Positions 7,398 through 15,369 of a stretch of DNA of 64,000 nucleotides are shown here, in pieces. Position 1 is the first letter of the stretch. Every line of letters begins with the position of its first letter. The notes under the pieces were generated by a model. That model saw nothing but the letters and a program-made list of their open reading frames with translations. It was not told the DNA's origin and did no database searches. The position numbers and the translations under genes were made by a program. The stretch comes from Devosia sp. FJ2-5-3 (GTDB taxonomy: Bacteria; Pseudomonadota; Alphaproteobacteria; Rhizobiales; Devosiaceae). The stretch is taken from positions 654,501 through 718,500 of the forward strand of contig NZ_CP104007.1 of the NCBI RefSeq assembly GCF_029201545.1, written 5' to 3'.

Positions 7398-8238
7398 TGT
7401 TCGGCGCGGCGCAGTGGGATTTGCGGTCATTGCCTCCATCCTCCTCTCCCTCTCCCTCTCCCTCTCCCTCGCCCCCGCCCATGCGCAAAACCTGCCCTAT
7501 CACGCCGACCCGGACGCACGCGAAATCCTGCCGGTGCAGGGTTCGGTGCCCGCGATCCGCTTTCTCACCACGGCCGATTTCCCGCCCTTCAATTTTCGCG
7601 ATGAGACCGGGGAGCTGATCGGGTTCAATGTCGATCTGGCGCGCCGCATCTGCGCCGAGGTCAATGTCGCCTGCACGCTCCAGGCCTGGCCCTGGGACCA
7701 GGCGGCCAATGCCCTGGCCGATAGCCAGGGCGACGCGCTGATTGCCGGGCTCGCCATCACCCCGGAAAATGGCGAGCGTTTCGATTTTTCATCGACCTAT
7801 CTGGCCCTGCCCGGGCGCTTCGTCACCCGCGCCGATGCGGTGTCCGGTTTCTCGCCCGAGGCGCTGGGCGGCAAGAGCGTGTCCGTGCGCGTTGCGAGCG
7901 CCCATGCCCAGTTCATGGCGCGCTACCTGCCGGAAGTCGATGTGCGGCCGTTCCCCACCGAGATCGAAGCGCTCGACGCGGTGCGCACCGGCGCTGTCGA
8001 CGCCTATTTCGGCGATGGCATGCGCGCGGCGTTCTGGCTCAACGAAAATCTGGCCTGTTGCAGCTTTGCCGGCGACGCCTATTTCCGGCCCGCCCTTTTC
8101 GGCGATGGCCTCACCATCGCCGTCCCTGCCGGGCAGGACGCGGTGCGCCATGCCATCGATTGGGCGCTGGTGCGGCTCAAGACCAATGGCACGCTGGACG
8201 AGCTTTACCTGCGCTGGTTCCCTGTCGGGTTCTACTAG
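7384..8238 (+). CDS. Periplasmic amino-acid-type solute-binding protein
   Basis: 284-residue substrate-binding protein of the SBP_bac_3 (polar amino acid / opine) family. It has an N-terminal signal peptide ending APAHAQ, then IRFLTTADFPPFNFRD, GFNVDLARRIC, DALIAGLAITPE and a C-terminal TLDELYLRWF. No permease or ATPase gene is adjacent, so it either works with a distant transporter or serves as a periplasmic sensor. The signal-peptide core is written as four perfect TCCCTC hexamers (7447-7470) coding for alternating Ser and Leu. The start is uncertain: ATG 7384 gives an Arg-Arg n-region but lies inside the palindromic repeat; GTG 7414 is also in frame. Confidence 0.8.
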   Translation: MGWGDVRRGAVGFAVIASILLSLSLSLSLAPAHAQNLPYHADPDAREILPVQGSVPAIRFLTTADFPPFNFRDETGELIGFNVDLARRICAEVNVACTLQAWPWDQAANALADSQGDALIAGLAITPENGERFDFSSTYLALPGRFVTRADAVSGFSPEALGGKSVSVRVASAHAQFMARYLPEVDVRPFPTEIEALDAVRTGAVDAYFGDGMRAAFWLNENLACCSFAGDAYFRPALFGDGLTIAVPAGQDAVRHAIDWALVRLKTNGTLDELYLRWFPVGFY

Positions 8239-8265
8239 AGCGTTTCAGCGAAACCGGGATCCGCT

Positions 8266-8679
8266 CTAAGCGGGAACGCGGCGGTGCCTAGCGCGGGCGG
8301 CCACTTCGATGGCAGCGGTGGTCAACCGGTCGAGGTTCAGCCCGTCGCGCAGCATTTCGAGAAAGCGCAGTTCTTCCTGCTCGAGCCGCAGATCGACCGC
8401 CGTCACCTCCACCGCCAGCGCATAGGCGGTGTCATGCAGCTTGTCCGGCAGGGCGGCAATGGCCGCGTCGAGCACGCCGTCCAGCCCGTGATCCCCGTTC
8501 AGCCGATCGGCACAATCATTGGCCACAGTGCCGAGGCGGTTCCGGTCGAACCCTTCGAACACCGGCAGCCGGTCGATCAGCGCCTTGATGCGCACCAGCT
8601 CGCTCTCGGTCATGGTGCTGTCGGAGGAGGCGGCGACGATCATCAAATCGATCAGGGCGTCGTGGATCTGGGCGGTCAT
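8266..8679 (-). CDS. TerB-family protein
   Basis: 137-residue acidic, all-helical protein resembling the TerB tellurite-resistance domain: HDALIDLMIVAASSDSTMTESEL at the N-terminus and repeated Asp/Glu-rich helices, ending with LRLEQEELRFLEMLRDGL. TerB domains bind metals at acidic clusters and occur in stress and envelope systems, but no ter operon is nearby. I placed the start at ATG 8679, with GGAA 7 bases upstream, rather than at the longer upstream option at 8736. It is convergent with the solute-binding protein. Confidence 0.75.
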   Translation of the reverse strand: MTAQIHDALIDLMIVAASSDSTMTESELVRIKALIDRLPVFEGFDRNRLGTVANDCADRLNGDHGLDGVLDAAIAALPDKLHDTAYALAVEVTAVDLRLEQEELRFLEMLRDGLNLDRLTTAAIEVAARARHRRVPA

Positions 8680-8820
8680 GGCAGTTTCCAGCTGTAGAAC
8701 TCGACAATAGCTAGGCTGCCCGCTTGCGTGGCGCAACCACCTGCGTCATTGACGCGGGCCGACGGGAATGTAACACACCAGACCTTGCTTTCTTCCGCCC
8801 TCCAGAAAGGCTGTCAGCCC

Positions 8821-10464
8821 GTGTCGTCTGCCGCTTTGCCCGCCCTCGATCCCTCATTCTTTGAGCCCGCGCAGAATGCCCGCGCCTGGCCATTCGAAGA
8901 AGCGCGCAAGATCGTCAAACGGCTCGAAAAGTCGGGCAAGGGCGAAGCCCTGTTCGAGACCGGCTATGGCCCCTCGGGCCTGCCCCATATCGGCACGTTC
9001 GGCGAAGTGGCCCGCACCACCATGGTGCGCACGGCTTTCCGCCTTTTGACGCGCGACCAGATCCCGACCCGGCTCCTCTGCTTTTCGGACGATCTCGACG
9101 GCATGCGCAAGATCCCGGACACCGTCCCCTCCAAGGAGGCGATGGAGCCGCATCTGCAAAAGCCGCTGACCTCGGTGCCGGATCCGTGGACCAATGAATA
9201 TGAGAGCTTTGGCCACCACAACAACGCCATGCTCCGTCGCTTCCTCGACACCTTCAATTTCGACTACGAATTCGCCAGCGCCACCGATTATTATCGCTCC
9301 GGCAAGTTCGACACCGTGCTGCTGCGCGCTGCCGAACGTTATCAGGACATCATGGATGTGATGCTGCCCAGCCTCGGCGCCGAGCGGCAGGCGACCTATT
9401 CGCCCTTCCTGCCGATCTCGCCGATTTCGGGCCGCGTGCTCTATGTGCCGATGAAGGAAGTCGACGCCAAGGACGGCACGATCACCTTCACCGACGAAGA
9501 CGGGCGCGACACCACCGTTCCGGTCACCGGCGGCCATGTGAAGCTGCAGTGGAAGCCCGATTTCGGCATGCGCTGGGCTGCCCTCGGCGTCGATTTCGAG
9601 ATGTTCGGCAAGGACCACCAGACCAACCAGCACATCTACGACAAGATCTGCGCGATCCTCGGCGGCACCCCGCCCGAGCATTATGTCTATGAGCTGTTCC
9701 TCGACGCCGAAGGCCAGAAGATCTCAAAGTCGAAGGGCAATGGCCTGACCATCGACGAATGGCTGACCTATGCGCCGACGGAGAGCCTGGGGCTCTACAT
9801 GTTCCAGAAGCCGCGCGTCGCCAAGCGCCTGCATTTCGATGTCATCCCGCGCGCCGTCGACGAATATTTCGCCCATGTCGCCGCCTACCAGAAGCAGGAT
9901 GCGGCCGCACGGCTCGAAAATCCGGCCTTCCATGTCCATTTCGGCGATGTGCCCGCGGTCGACATGCCGGTCACCTTCGGCCTCTTGCTCAACCTCGCCA
10001 CGGCGTCCAATCCGGAAACGCCCGAGGTTATGTGGGGCTATATCTCGGCCTATGCGCCGGGCGTTTCGGCTGCCACCCATCCGCAGCTCGATGCGCTGGT
10101 CGGCTACGCGATGCGCTATTTCCGCGATTTCGTCGAAAAGACCTATCGGGCTCCCGACGCCGAAGAGCGCGCTGCGCTCGAAGCCCTGTCGGAAACCTTC
10201 GCCACGTTGCCGGCCGATGCCAGCAACGAAGATATCCAGAACGCTGCGCTCGACGTTGCGCGCACGTTCGAGCGCTACCAGGACCACACCAAGAAGAGCC
10301 CCAATGGCGGCCCCGGTGTGTCCGGCGAGTTCTTCCAGATGCTCTACCAGGTGCTGATCGGCCAGGAACGCGGCCCCCGCTTCGGTTCGTTCGCGGCGCT
10401 CTACGGCATCGAAAACACCCGCAAGCTTATCGCCCGGGCCCTGGCCGGCGAGCTGCAGGGCTGA
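8821..10464 (+). CDS. lysK: Lysine--tRNA ligase, class I
   Basis: 547-residue class I lysyl-tRNA synthetase, the archaeal-type enzyme that replaces class II LysRS in many alphaproteobacteria. It charges tRNA-Lys with lysine. Class I signatures are PHIG at 55-58 (HIGH motif) and KISKSK at 300-305 (KMSKS motif). GTG 8821 was chosen because GAAAGG lies upstream and the family sequence begins there ([16 protein letters not shown]); the frame stays open to 8728. A strong terminator follows. Monocistronic. Confidence 0.93.
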   Translation: MSSAALPALDPSFFEPAQNARAWPFEEARKIVKRLEKSGKGEALFETGYGPSGLPHIGTFGEVARTTMVRTAFRLLTRDQIPTRLLCFSDDLDGMRKIPDTVPSKEAMEPHLQKPLTSVPDPWTNEYESFGHHNNAMLRRFLDTFNFDYEFASATDYYRSGKFDTVLLRAAERYQDIMDVMLPSLGAERQATYSPFLPISPISGRVLYVPMKEVDAKDGTITFTDEDGRDTTVPVTGGHVKLQWKPDFGMRWAALGVDFEMFGKDHQTNQHIYDKICAILGGTPPEHYVYELFLDAEGQKISKSKGNGLTIDEWLTYAPTESLGLYMFQKPRVAKRLHFDVIPRAVDEYFAHVAAYQKQDAAARLENPAFHVHFGDVPAVDMPVTFGLLLNLATASNPETPEVMWGYISAYAPGVSAATHPQLDALVGYAMRYFRDFVEKTYRAPDAEERAALEALSETFATLPADASNEDIQNAALDVARTFERYQDHTKKSPNGGPGVSGEFFQMLYQVLIGQERGPRFGSFAALYGIENTRKLIARALAGELQG

Positions 10465-10485
10465 TTTTTTAGGGTTTGCAGTTTG

Positions 10486-10513
10486 GGGCCCCGCGGTTCG
10501 CGGGGCCCTTTTT
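10486..10513 (+). terminator. Intrinsic terminator of lysK
   Basis: GGGCCCCGCG (10486-10495), loop GTT, CGCGGGGCCC (10499-10508), then TTTTT (10509-10513): a perfect 10-bp GC stem plus T-run, 21 bases after the stop codon. Confidence 0.92.
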
Positions 10514-10530
10514 GGTTCTTGGGCGATGAG

Positions 10531-10643
10531 ACCCCCACCCAGCCTCCCCCTGAAGTAGGGGGAGGGGCCGGCCGGTGTATGAGGAGAGATAGGAAACCCT
10601 CTCTTCTCCTCCCCCTTTTCAGGGGGAAGGCCGGGTGGGGGTG
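10531..10643. repeat. GC-rich nested palindromic repeat, copy 2 (most complete)
   Basis: Outer arms ACCCCCACCC (10531-10540) and GGGTGGGGGT (10633-10642) are perfect 10-bp inverted repeats. Each arm continues into its own hairpin: CCTCCCCCTgaagtAGGGGGAGG on the left and CTCCCCCTtttcAGGGGGA on the right. It lies between the lysK terminator and the convergent hydrolase gene. Confidence 0.85.
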
Positions 10644-10748
10644 TTTTGCGGCATGATCTCTCTCCTCGCCCCGACAAGTTGCCGTGCCGCACACATCGCA
10701 AAAAGATTGCTCGACAATCGCTCAGCCCAGTCTGTGGCGACGGTCTTG

Positions 10749-11648
10749 TTACTCGCAGGGCTCTGGTGCGTTCTCTACCCAAAGCGCCGCCATGGCGATT
10801 ATGTCAGGCAAATACGCGGTGCCGTCCGGGGCCGCCAGGCCATGGTCGAGGCCCGGAAACTCCCAATAGGTCAGGGCGCAAGAGCCCCTTTCGGCAAATG
10901 CCTCCAGCGCTCGGCGCGAGGCCGAAGGTGGGCTCGACGCGTCGCGCCCACCCTGGATCTGGAGGAATGGCCCCTCGGCCTCCAGCATGTAATCGAGGCT
11001 GATTTGACCCAAAATATCCGCCCAGAAGCGATGGGAGGAACCGGCAAAGAGCGTCGTGCCCTCCGGGTCGAGACTGGCCGCGTCAAAGCCCGCCGATACG
11101 CTGGCCTTTCCTTCGGGCGGCACTGTTTCGAGCACCAAGTCCCGCAAGCTCATGCCCGTGGCCGATGAGAGGATGATGCTCGCCTGCGGCCCTTCGGTGA
11201 CAGCCAGCCGCGCGACGGCCAACCCGCCCTCCGAGCCGCCGAACAGAACGAGCCGACGTAAGAGGTCCGGCGCCTCTTGCCGGACATGGGCGATGAGGGC
11301 GCGATAATCCGCCACTCTTTGCGAGATCGTGTAGCCGGCGTGAAATTCGGGCGGACAGTCGGTAAAACCTTCGATGATCCCGGCATCCGGCATCACGCCG
11401 GATTTTTCCATCATCAGCGCCGCATAATTTGGGAAGGCGGCGCGCACAGTAGCGAGCGAGGGGTTCTTGGCAGTGGGCAAACACCCCGAGCCCTGGGCAA
11501 TCAGGATCAGCCCTTCAACCGCGCCTTCGGGCCGGTCGAGTGTGTAGTGGATAATCGTGCCATCCGCCCGCGTGAGGGGGGCGGCCGGAATGGCGGATGC
11601 GGAAATCAGGGCGAGACCCATCGCGGCGGCGCAAGACAATGTCCGCAT
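10749..11648 (-). CDS. Secreted alpha/beta-hydrolase
   Basis: 299 residues with a signal peptide (residues 1-22, cut near IPAAP). The nucleophile elbow GGSEG is at 137-141 (Ser139) and a likely catalytic His is at 269 in GLDHGL. The fold and a serine-hydrolase mechanism are clear; the substrate is not. The strand before the nucleophile reads RLVLFGG, and a GSGC segment near residue 53 probably forms the oxyanion region. It stands downstream of, and on the same strand as, the XRE gene, 23 bases away, so it may be the last gene of that transcript. Confidence 0.78.
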   Translation of the reverse strand: MRTLSCAAAMGLALISASAIPAAPLTRADGTIIHYTLDRPEGAVEGLILIAQGSGCLPTAKNPSLATVRAAFPNYAALMMEKSGVMPDAGIIEGFTDCPPEFHAGYTISQRVADYRALIAHVRQEAPDLLRRLVLFGGSEGGLAVARLAVTEGPQASIILSSATGMSLRDLVLETVPPEGKASVSAGFDAASLDPEGTTLFAGSSHRFWADILGQISLDYMLEAEGPFLQIQGGRDASSPPSASRRALEAFAERGSCALTYWEFPGLDHGLAAPDGTAYLPDIIAMAALWVENAPEPCE

Positions 11649-11671
11649 ATCTTTTCTCCATGGTGCAGTTT

Positions 11672-11896
11672 TTATTCCGGTGCGGCCGGGGGATCGTCCT
11701 CGAAAACGAGGATGTCACCGGGTTGGCAATCGAGATAGCGGCAGATGGCGCCGAGCGTGTCGAACCGCACCCCTTTCACTTTGCCCTGCCGGAGAAGGCT
11801 GAGATTGGCTTCGGTGATCCCGATATACTCGGCCAATTCCTTGGACTTCACGTTCCGTCGCGCCAGCATTTCGGACAGATTGACCTTGATGCCCAT
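11672..11896 (-). CDS. Small XRE-family HTH regulator (YozG-like)
   Basis: 74-residue Cro/C1-type DNA-binding protein. The helix-turn-helix covers about residues 16-42 (KSKELAEYIGITEANLSLL), followed by the usual C-terminal GDILVFEDD. Regulators of this short type usually sit directly after a DUF2975 membrane protein, as here, where a single base separates the genes. It probably controls the pair through the direct-repeat operator at 12514-12548. High confidence in the family; the target is inferred. Confidence 0.9.
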   Translation of the reverse strand: MGIKVNLSEMLARRNVKSKELAEYIGITEANLSLLRQGKVKGVRFDTLGAICRYLDCQPGDILVFEDDPPAAPE

Positions 11897-11897
11897 G

Positions 11898-12470
11898 TCA
11901 GACGAACTGGCTGTTTTCTTCGGCGATCAGGCTGGCCCGCTCCAGCGCCCAGACGAGGGACGCGACGATCCCGGCAAAGAGCGCGAGCAGCAGCATCTCG
12001 GCGTCGATCCGCACGATCACCTGCCGGTGGCCGGGCACCGCATTCATCGTCAGCACGAGACCCATCAGCGTGTGGCCGATCAACTGGGCCAGCGCCGCCA
12101 GCATTGCCCCGAGGGCAAAGCCGCGGAGGCCCGAAATTCCCTCCGTGGCGAAGGGATGGCCGGAGGCAAAACAGGAAAGGCAGGTCCGAAGCCGCGAGAG
12201 GCCCCAGGCGAGCGGGATGACGGTGGAGAGGCCGACGATCGCGGCCATCAGGCGCTGGCCGAGCGAAATGTCGGGCAGGACATCGGCTGTCAGCGCCAAG
12301 AGGGCCCGAATGTCCTCCGGCGCGATGGTCAGCCAGTAGAGCACGACTGCCGGCGGCAGGAGCGCTGCAAACGCCACGGCGGTGACGCCAAGGCCGTTGA
12401 ACAGCAGGATCTGCCGGGGGGTAAAGTCGATTACGCTCGCCGTGCCGAATGCATCAATGGGGGTGGACAT
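11898..12470 (-). CDS. DUF2975 membrane protein
   Basis: 190 residues with four predicted membrane segments: about 22-48, 68-90, 115-142 and 158-182. The family is of unknown function and typically pairs with a YozG-like XRE regulator, the gene that follows after one base. The organisation suggests a membrane-associated partner that modulates the regulator, but nothing in the sequence shows the signal. ATG 12470. Confidence 0.82.
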   Translation of the reverse strand: MSTPIDAFGTASVIDFTPRQILLFNGLGVTAVAFAALLPPAVVLYWLTIAPEDIRALLALTADVLPDISLGQRLMAAIVGLSTVIPLAWGLSRLRTCLSCFASGHPFATEGISGLRGFALGAMLAALAQLIGHTLMGLVLTMNAVPGHRQVIVRIDAEMLLLALFAGIVASLVWALERASLIAEENSQFV

Positions 12471-12513
12471 GCCGGGGATCTCCGCGCTGAACGATGGAAA
12501 TATGACATGAGAA

Positions 12514-12548
12514 TTATCGTTTCACAATGATTATTATCGTAAAACAAT
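12514..12548. promoter_or_regulatory. Tandem direct repeats upstream of DUF2975/XRE (operator candidate)
   Basis: TTATCGTTTCACAAT (12514-12528) and TTATCGTAAAACAAT (12534-12548) match at 12 of 15 positions and start exactly 20 bp apart, about two DNA turns. The stretch is strikingly AT-rich against its surroundings and lies 43 bases upstream of the DUF2975 start. Confidence 0.6.
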
Positions 12549-12568
12549 AATCTGACGGGGCGACGCGC

Positions 12569-13018
12569 CTACGCCAGCACCTTGCGGAAAAAGACGGCGC
12601 GCTGGGTTTCCGCGAACCCCAGCGCATTATGCATCTGATGGCTCCGGATATTGTCGAGCGCGGCATCGGAAGCCAGTTCCGTGCAGCCCCGTTCAATGGT
12701 CCAGGCTTCCACTCCGGCAATCAAATCCCGCGCGACGCTGCGACGTCGATACTCCGGATCGACATAGATCCCTTCGAGGAACCCAACAGGCGAGGTCTTG
12801 CATCCGTTGACATAGTCATGCCGGATCGCTGCCTCGGCAAAGCCGATGGCTTTGCCGGCCGCATCGCGGGCGAGCAGGTTGAGCAGCTTGTCTGGTTCGG
12901 CCAGCGCCGCGATATTTTCAGCTCGATATTCGGCAATGCTTCCCTTGGGCCACAGCTCAAGCCGCAATGCTGCCCATTCGTCGACATCGGCCAATGTGCA
13001 GTTGCGGATCGTTGTCAC
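12569..13018 (-). CDS. GNAT acetyltransferase, AAC(6')-like
   Basis: 149-residue N-acetyltransferase resembling aminoglycoside 6'-N-acetyltransferases: WAALRLELWPKGS near the N-terminus, FLEGIYVDPEYRRRSVARDLI as the acetyl-CoA-binding core, and a C-terminal GFAETQRAVFFRKVL. The start GTG 13018 overlaps the stop of the S24 gene by four bases (GTGA), so translation is probably coupled. Chromosomal members of this family often have substrates other than antibiotics, so resistance should not be assumed. Confidence 0.85.
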   Translation of the reverse strand: MTTIRNCTLADVDEWAALRLELWPKGSIAEYRAENIAALAEPDKLLNLLARDAAGKAIGFAEAAIRHDYVNGCKTSPVGFLEGIYVDPEYRRRSVARDLIAGVEAWTIERGCTELASDAALDNIRSHQMHNALGFAETQRAVFFRKVLA

Positions 13019-13665
13019 TGGCTGGCCCAGATGATCCGCGCCATCCATTCGACATCGACGAGATCAATGAAGCGGGGTTCATAGGCGGGGTTGAGAGAAT
13101 GCAGCTCGATCTGCTTGGCGGTCTGGCGCGCGAGGATTTTCGCCATCACTTCGCCATCGCGTGTGCGCACCACGACGCGGTCGCCGCGCCGCACCTGTTC
13201 GGTGGGGGAGACGACGATACGGTCGCCCTCGCGATAGAGCGGCTCCATGCTGTCGCCCTGCACTTCGAGCGCATAGATGCCGGGATCGACCGGGGAGGGC
13301 AGGGCCACTTCGTCCCAGCCCTGGCCCGCAGGAAAGCCCGCGCTGTCGAAAAAACCACCTGCGCCGGCCTGGGCAAGTCCCAGCAAAGGCACGATCGACA
13401 TGCGCGGCGGCTCGGACAGGCCGTGGTCCGGCATGAAGGCACCGCTGCCGGTCAGAAAACTGTCCAATGTCTCGCCGGTCGCCTCCAGGATCTTGGAAAT
13501 GCTCTCGGTCGATGGCCAGCGCTCCCGACCGTCCTTGTTGACCCGCTTGGAGATGTTGAAAGCCGTCGCGTCGAGACCGGCCAGCTTGGCAAGCGCCGAC
13601 ACCGACACGCCATGTCGGCGGGCCAGGGCGTCAATGCCATCCCAAATTGACCGATGTGAGAGCAT
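13015..13665 (-). CDS. S24-family HTH repressor with self-cleaving peptidase domain
   Basis: 216-residue LexA/CI-type protein. Residues 1-65 form a helix-turn-helix. An AG/GG-type cleavage region lies near 99-104. The catalytic dyad is Ser139 in GDSM and Lys176 in VMAKIL. Such proteins repress until autocleavage. Non-phage versions are conserved in Hyphomicrobiales, and there are no phage genes here. Its only co-transcribed partner is the overlapping GNAT gene. Targets unknown. Confidence 0.85.
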   Translation of the reverse strand: MLSHRSIWDGIDALARRHGVSVSALAKLAGLDATAFNISKRVNKDGRERWPSTESISKILEATGETLDSFLTGSGAFMPDHGLSEPPRMSIVPLLGLAQAGAGGFFDSAGFPAGQGWDEVALPSPVDPGIYALEVQGDSMEPLYREGDRIVVSPTEQVRRGDRVVVRTRDGEVMAKILARQTAKQIELHSLNPAYEPRFIDLVDVEWMARIIWASQ

Positions 13666-13795
13666 GCGTGGCGGCGTCCCGAGGAAATTTGTCTTGATGT
13701 ATGGAATGCAGTCCTATTTTACGACTGGGTGGAGCGCGTGTAAAGAGTGCCTCAGGCGCTTGCGGCGCCGGTCCGGCAAGACTAGGTTCCCGCCC

Positions 13796-14164
13796 ATGTC
13801 GACAGCATCCGCCACACCTGAATTCATCTACAAGATCGCCACCGCATCGGCCTATGCCCCGGCGCGCCTCGTCGGGCATTTCGAGGGCATGCCCATCGAT
13901 GCCGAGGATGGCTACATGCATTTTTCGACCGCCTACCAGCTGGCCGAAACCCTGCGGCTGCATTTTGCCGGACAGTCCGACCTGGTGCTGCTCGCCGTGC
14001 GGACCGATGATCTGGGCAGCGATATCGTCTGGGAGCCCTCGCGCGGGGGCGAACTGTTCCCCCATTATTATGGCGGCCCGCTCGCCCTTGCCTCCATCGT
14101 CTGGGAGGCGCCGATATCGGTCGCTGCCGACGGGTCCTGCCAATTGCCCGGAGATGTCAAATGA
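13796..14164 (+). CDS. DUF952 domain-containing protein
   Basis: 122-residue protein of the DUF952 family (ADP-ribosyltransferase-like fold). It has EFIYKIATAS at the start, DAEDGYMHFSTAYQLAET and a central LVLLAVRTDDL followed by FPHYYGGPL. The ATG at 13796 begins the homologous region; the frame is open far upstream only because of base composition. Its stop overlaps the pyrD start (ATGA), so the two genes are translationally coupled, an arrangement seen in related genomes without a known functional link. Confidence 0.83.
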   Translation: MSTASATPEFIYKIATASAYAPARLVGHFEGMPIDAEDGYMHFSTAYQLAETLRLHFAGQSDLVLLAVRTDDLGSDIVWEPSRGGELFPHYYGGPLALASIVWEAPISVAADGSCQLPGDVK

Positions 14165-15267
14165 TCCTGTCCGCCTTTTCCCCGCTGCTGCGCCTGCCGG
14201 GCCTTGCCAATCTCACGCGCGATTCCCTTTTGCGCATGGATGCCGAAACCGCCCATGGCGCCACCATCACCGCGCTGCGCCTGGGCCTTGCGCCCCAGCA
14301 GGAGGGCATGGATGCGCCCGAGCTCGCGACCAATCTGGCCGGGCTCAGCCTCACCAATCCGGTGGGCATGGCCGCCGGCTTCGACAAGAATGCCGAAGTG
14401 CCCCGCCAGCTGGCCCTGATGGGTTTTGGCATGGTCGAGATCGGCACCGTCACCCCGCGCCCGCAGGCGGGCAATGCCAAGCCGCGTCTCTTCCGCATCG
14501 CCGCGGCCGATGGCGTGGTCAATCGCATGGGCTTTAACAATGAGGGCCACGAGGCCGCGTTCGAGCGCCTCAAGGGCCTGCGCGTGCCCGCGGCGCTGGG
14601 CGTCAATATCGGGGCCAACAAGGACAGCGAGGATTTCGTCGCCGATTACGTCGCCGGCGTCACCCGCTTTGCCGATCTGGCCGATTACCTCACCGTCAAT
14701 ATTTCCTCGCCCAATACGCCGGGCCTGCGCAATCTGCAGGCCGATGAGGCGCTGCGGCGCCTGCTCGGCGACGTGCTGGTGGCCCGCGCCAAGGCGAAAA
14801 CGCGCGTTCCGGTGTTCCTCAAGATCGCGCCCGATCTCGACGAGGCCGGGCTCGACACCATTGCGCGGGTCGTGCTCGACACCGATCTCGATGGGCTCAT
14901 CGTTTCCAACACCACGATCTCGCGCGATGCGGTGGCGGGTCTCGAAAACGCCAACGAAACCGGCGGTCTCTCGGGCAAGCCGCTCTTTGCGCTCTCCACC
15001 CAGCGTCTCGCGCAGATGCGCCAGCGCGTCGGCGGCCTGCCGATCATCGGGGTCGGCGGCATCCATTCGCCGCAATCGGCGCTGGCCAAGTACGAGGCGG
15101 GCGCCGATGCCATCCAGCTTTATTCGGCGCTGGTCTTTGGCGGGCTCGACCTGCTCGACCGCATCAAGAGCGGCCTCGTCAGCGCCATCCGGGCCCAGGG
15201 CAAGACCAATATCTCCCAGCTCGTGGGGACGAAGGTCGATGACTGGGCTTCAGGCCGTGCCGAATAG
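14161..15267 (+). CDS. pyrD: Dihydroorotate dehydrogenase (quinone), class 2
   Basis: 368-residue membrane-associated flavoenzyme that oxidises dihydroorotate to orotate with quinone in pyrimidine synthesis. The class 2 N-terminal amphipathic extension is present (LLRLPGLANLTRDSLLRM), then NPVGMAAGFDKN, TVTPRPQAGN, NRMGFNNEG, NISSPNTPGLR with the catalytic Ser in that loop, and VGGIHSPQSALAKYEAGA. The length is typical. It overlaps DUF952 by four bases. Confidence 0.95.
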   Translation: MILSAFSPLLRLPGLANLTRDSLLRMDAETAHGATITALRLGLAPQQEGMDAPELATNLAGLSLTNPVGMAAGFDKNAEVPRQLALMGFGMVEIGTVTPRPQAGNAKPRLFRIAAADGVVNRMGFNNEGHEAAFERLKGLRVPAALGVNIGANKDSEDFVADYVAGVTRFADLADYLTVNISSPNTPGLRNLQADEALRRLLGDVLVARAKAKTRVPVFLKIAPDLDEAGLDTIARVVLDTDLDGLIVSNTTISRDAVAGLENANETGGLSGKPLFALSTQRLAQMRQRVGGLPIIGVGGIHSPQSALAKYEAGADAIQLYSALVFGGLDLLDRIKSGLVSAIRAQGKTNISQLVGTKVDDWASGRAE

Positions 15268-15269
15268 GC

Positions 15270-15294
15270 AAAATCGCTCCGGTGGAGCGATTTT
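15270..15294 (+). terminator. Bidirectional hairpin terminator after pyrD
   Basis: AAAATCGCTCC (15270-15280), loop GGT, GGAGCGATTTT (15284-15294): a perfect 11-bp stem with A/T ends on both sides, two bases after the pyrD stop. Confidence 0.85.
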
Positions 15295-15369
15295 AGGCCT
15301 GAAGGCCATGAGAGCTATGCTCGAATGGCGGGGGACTCCGGGACGAATAGGCCGCCTTTCGCCTGGGCT

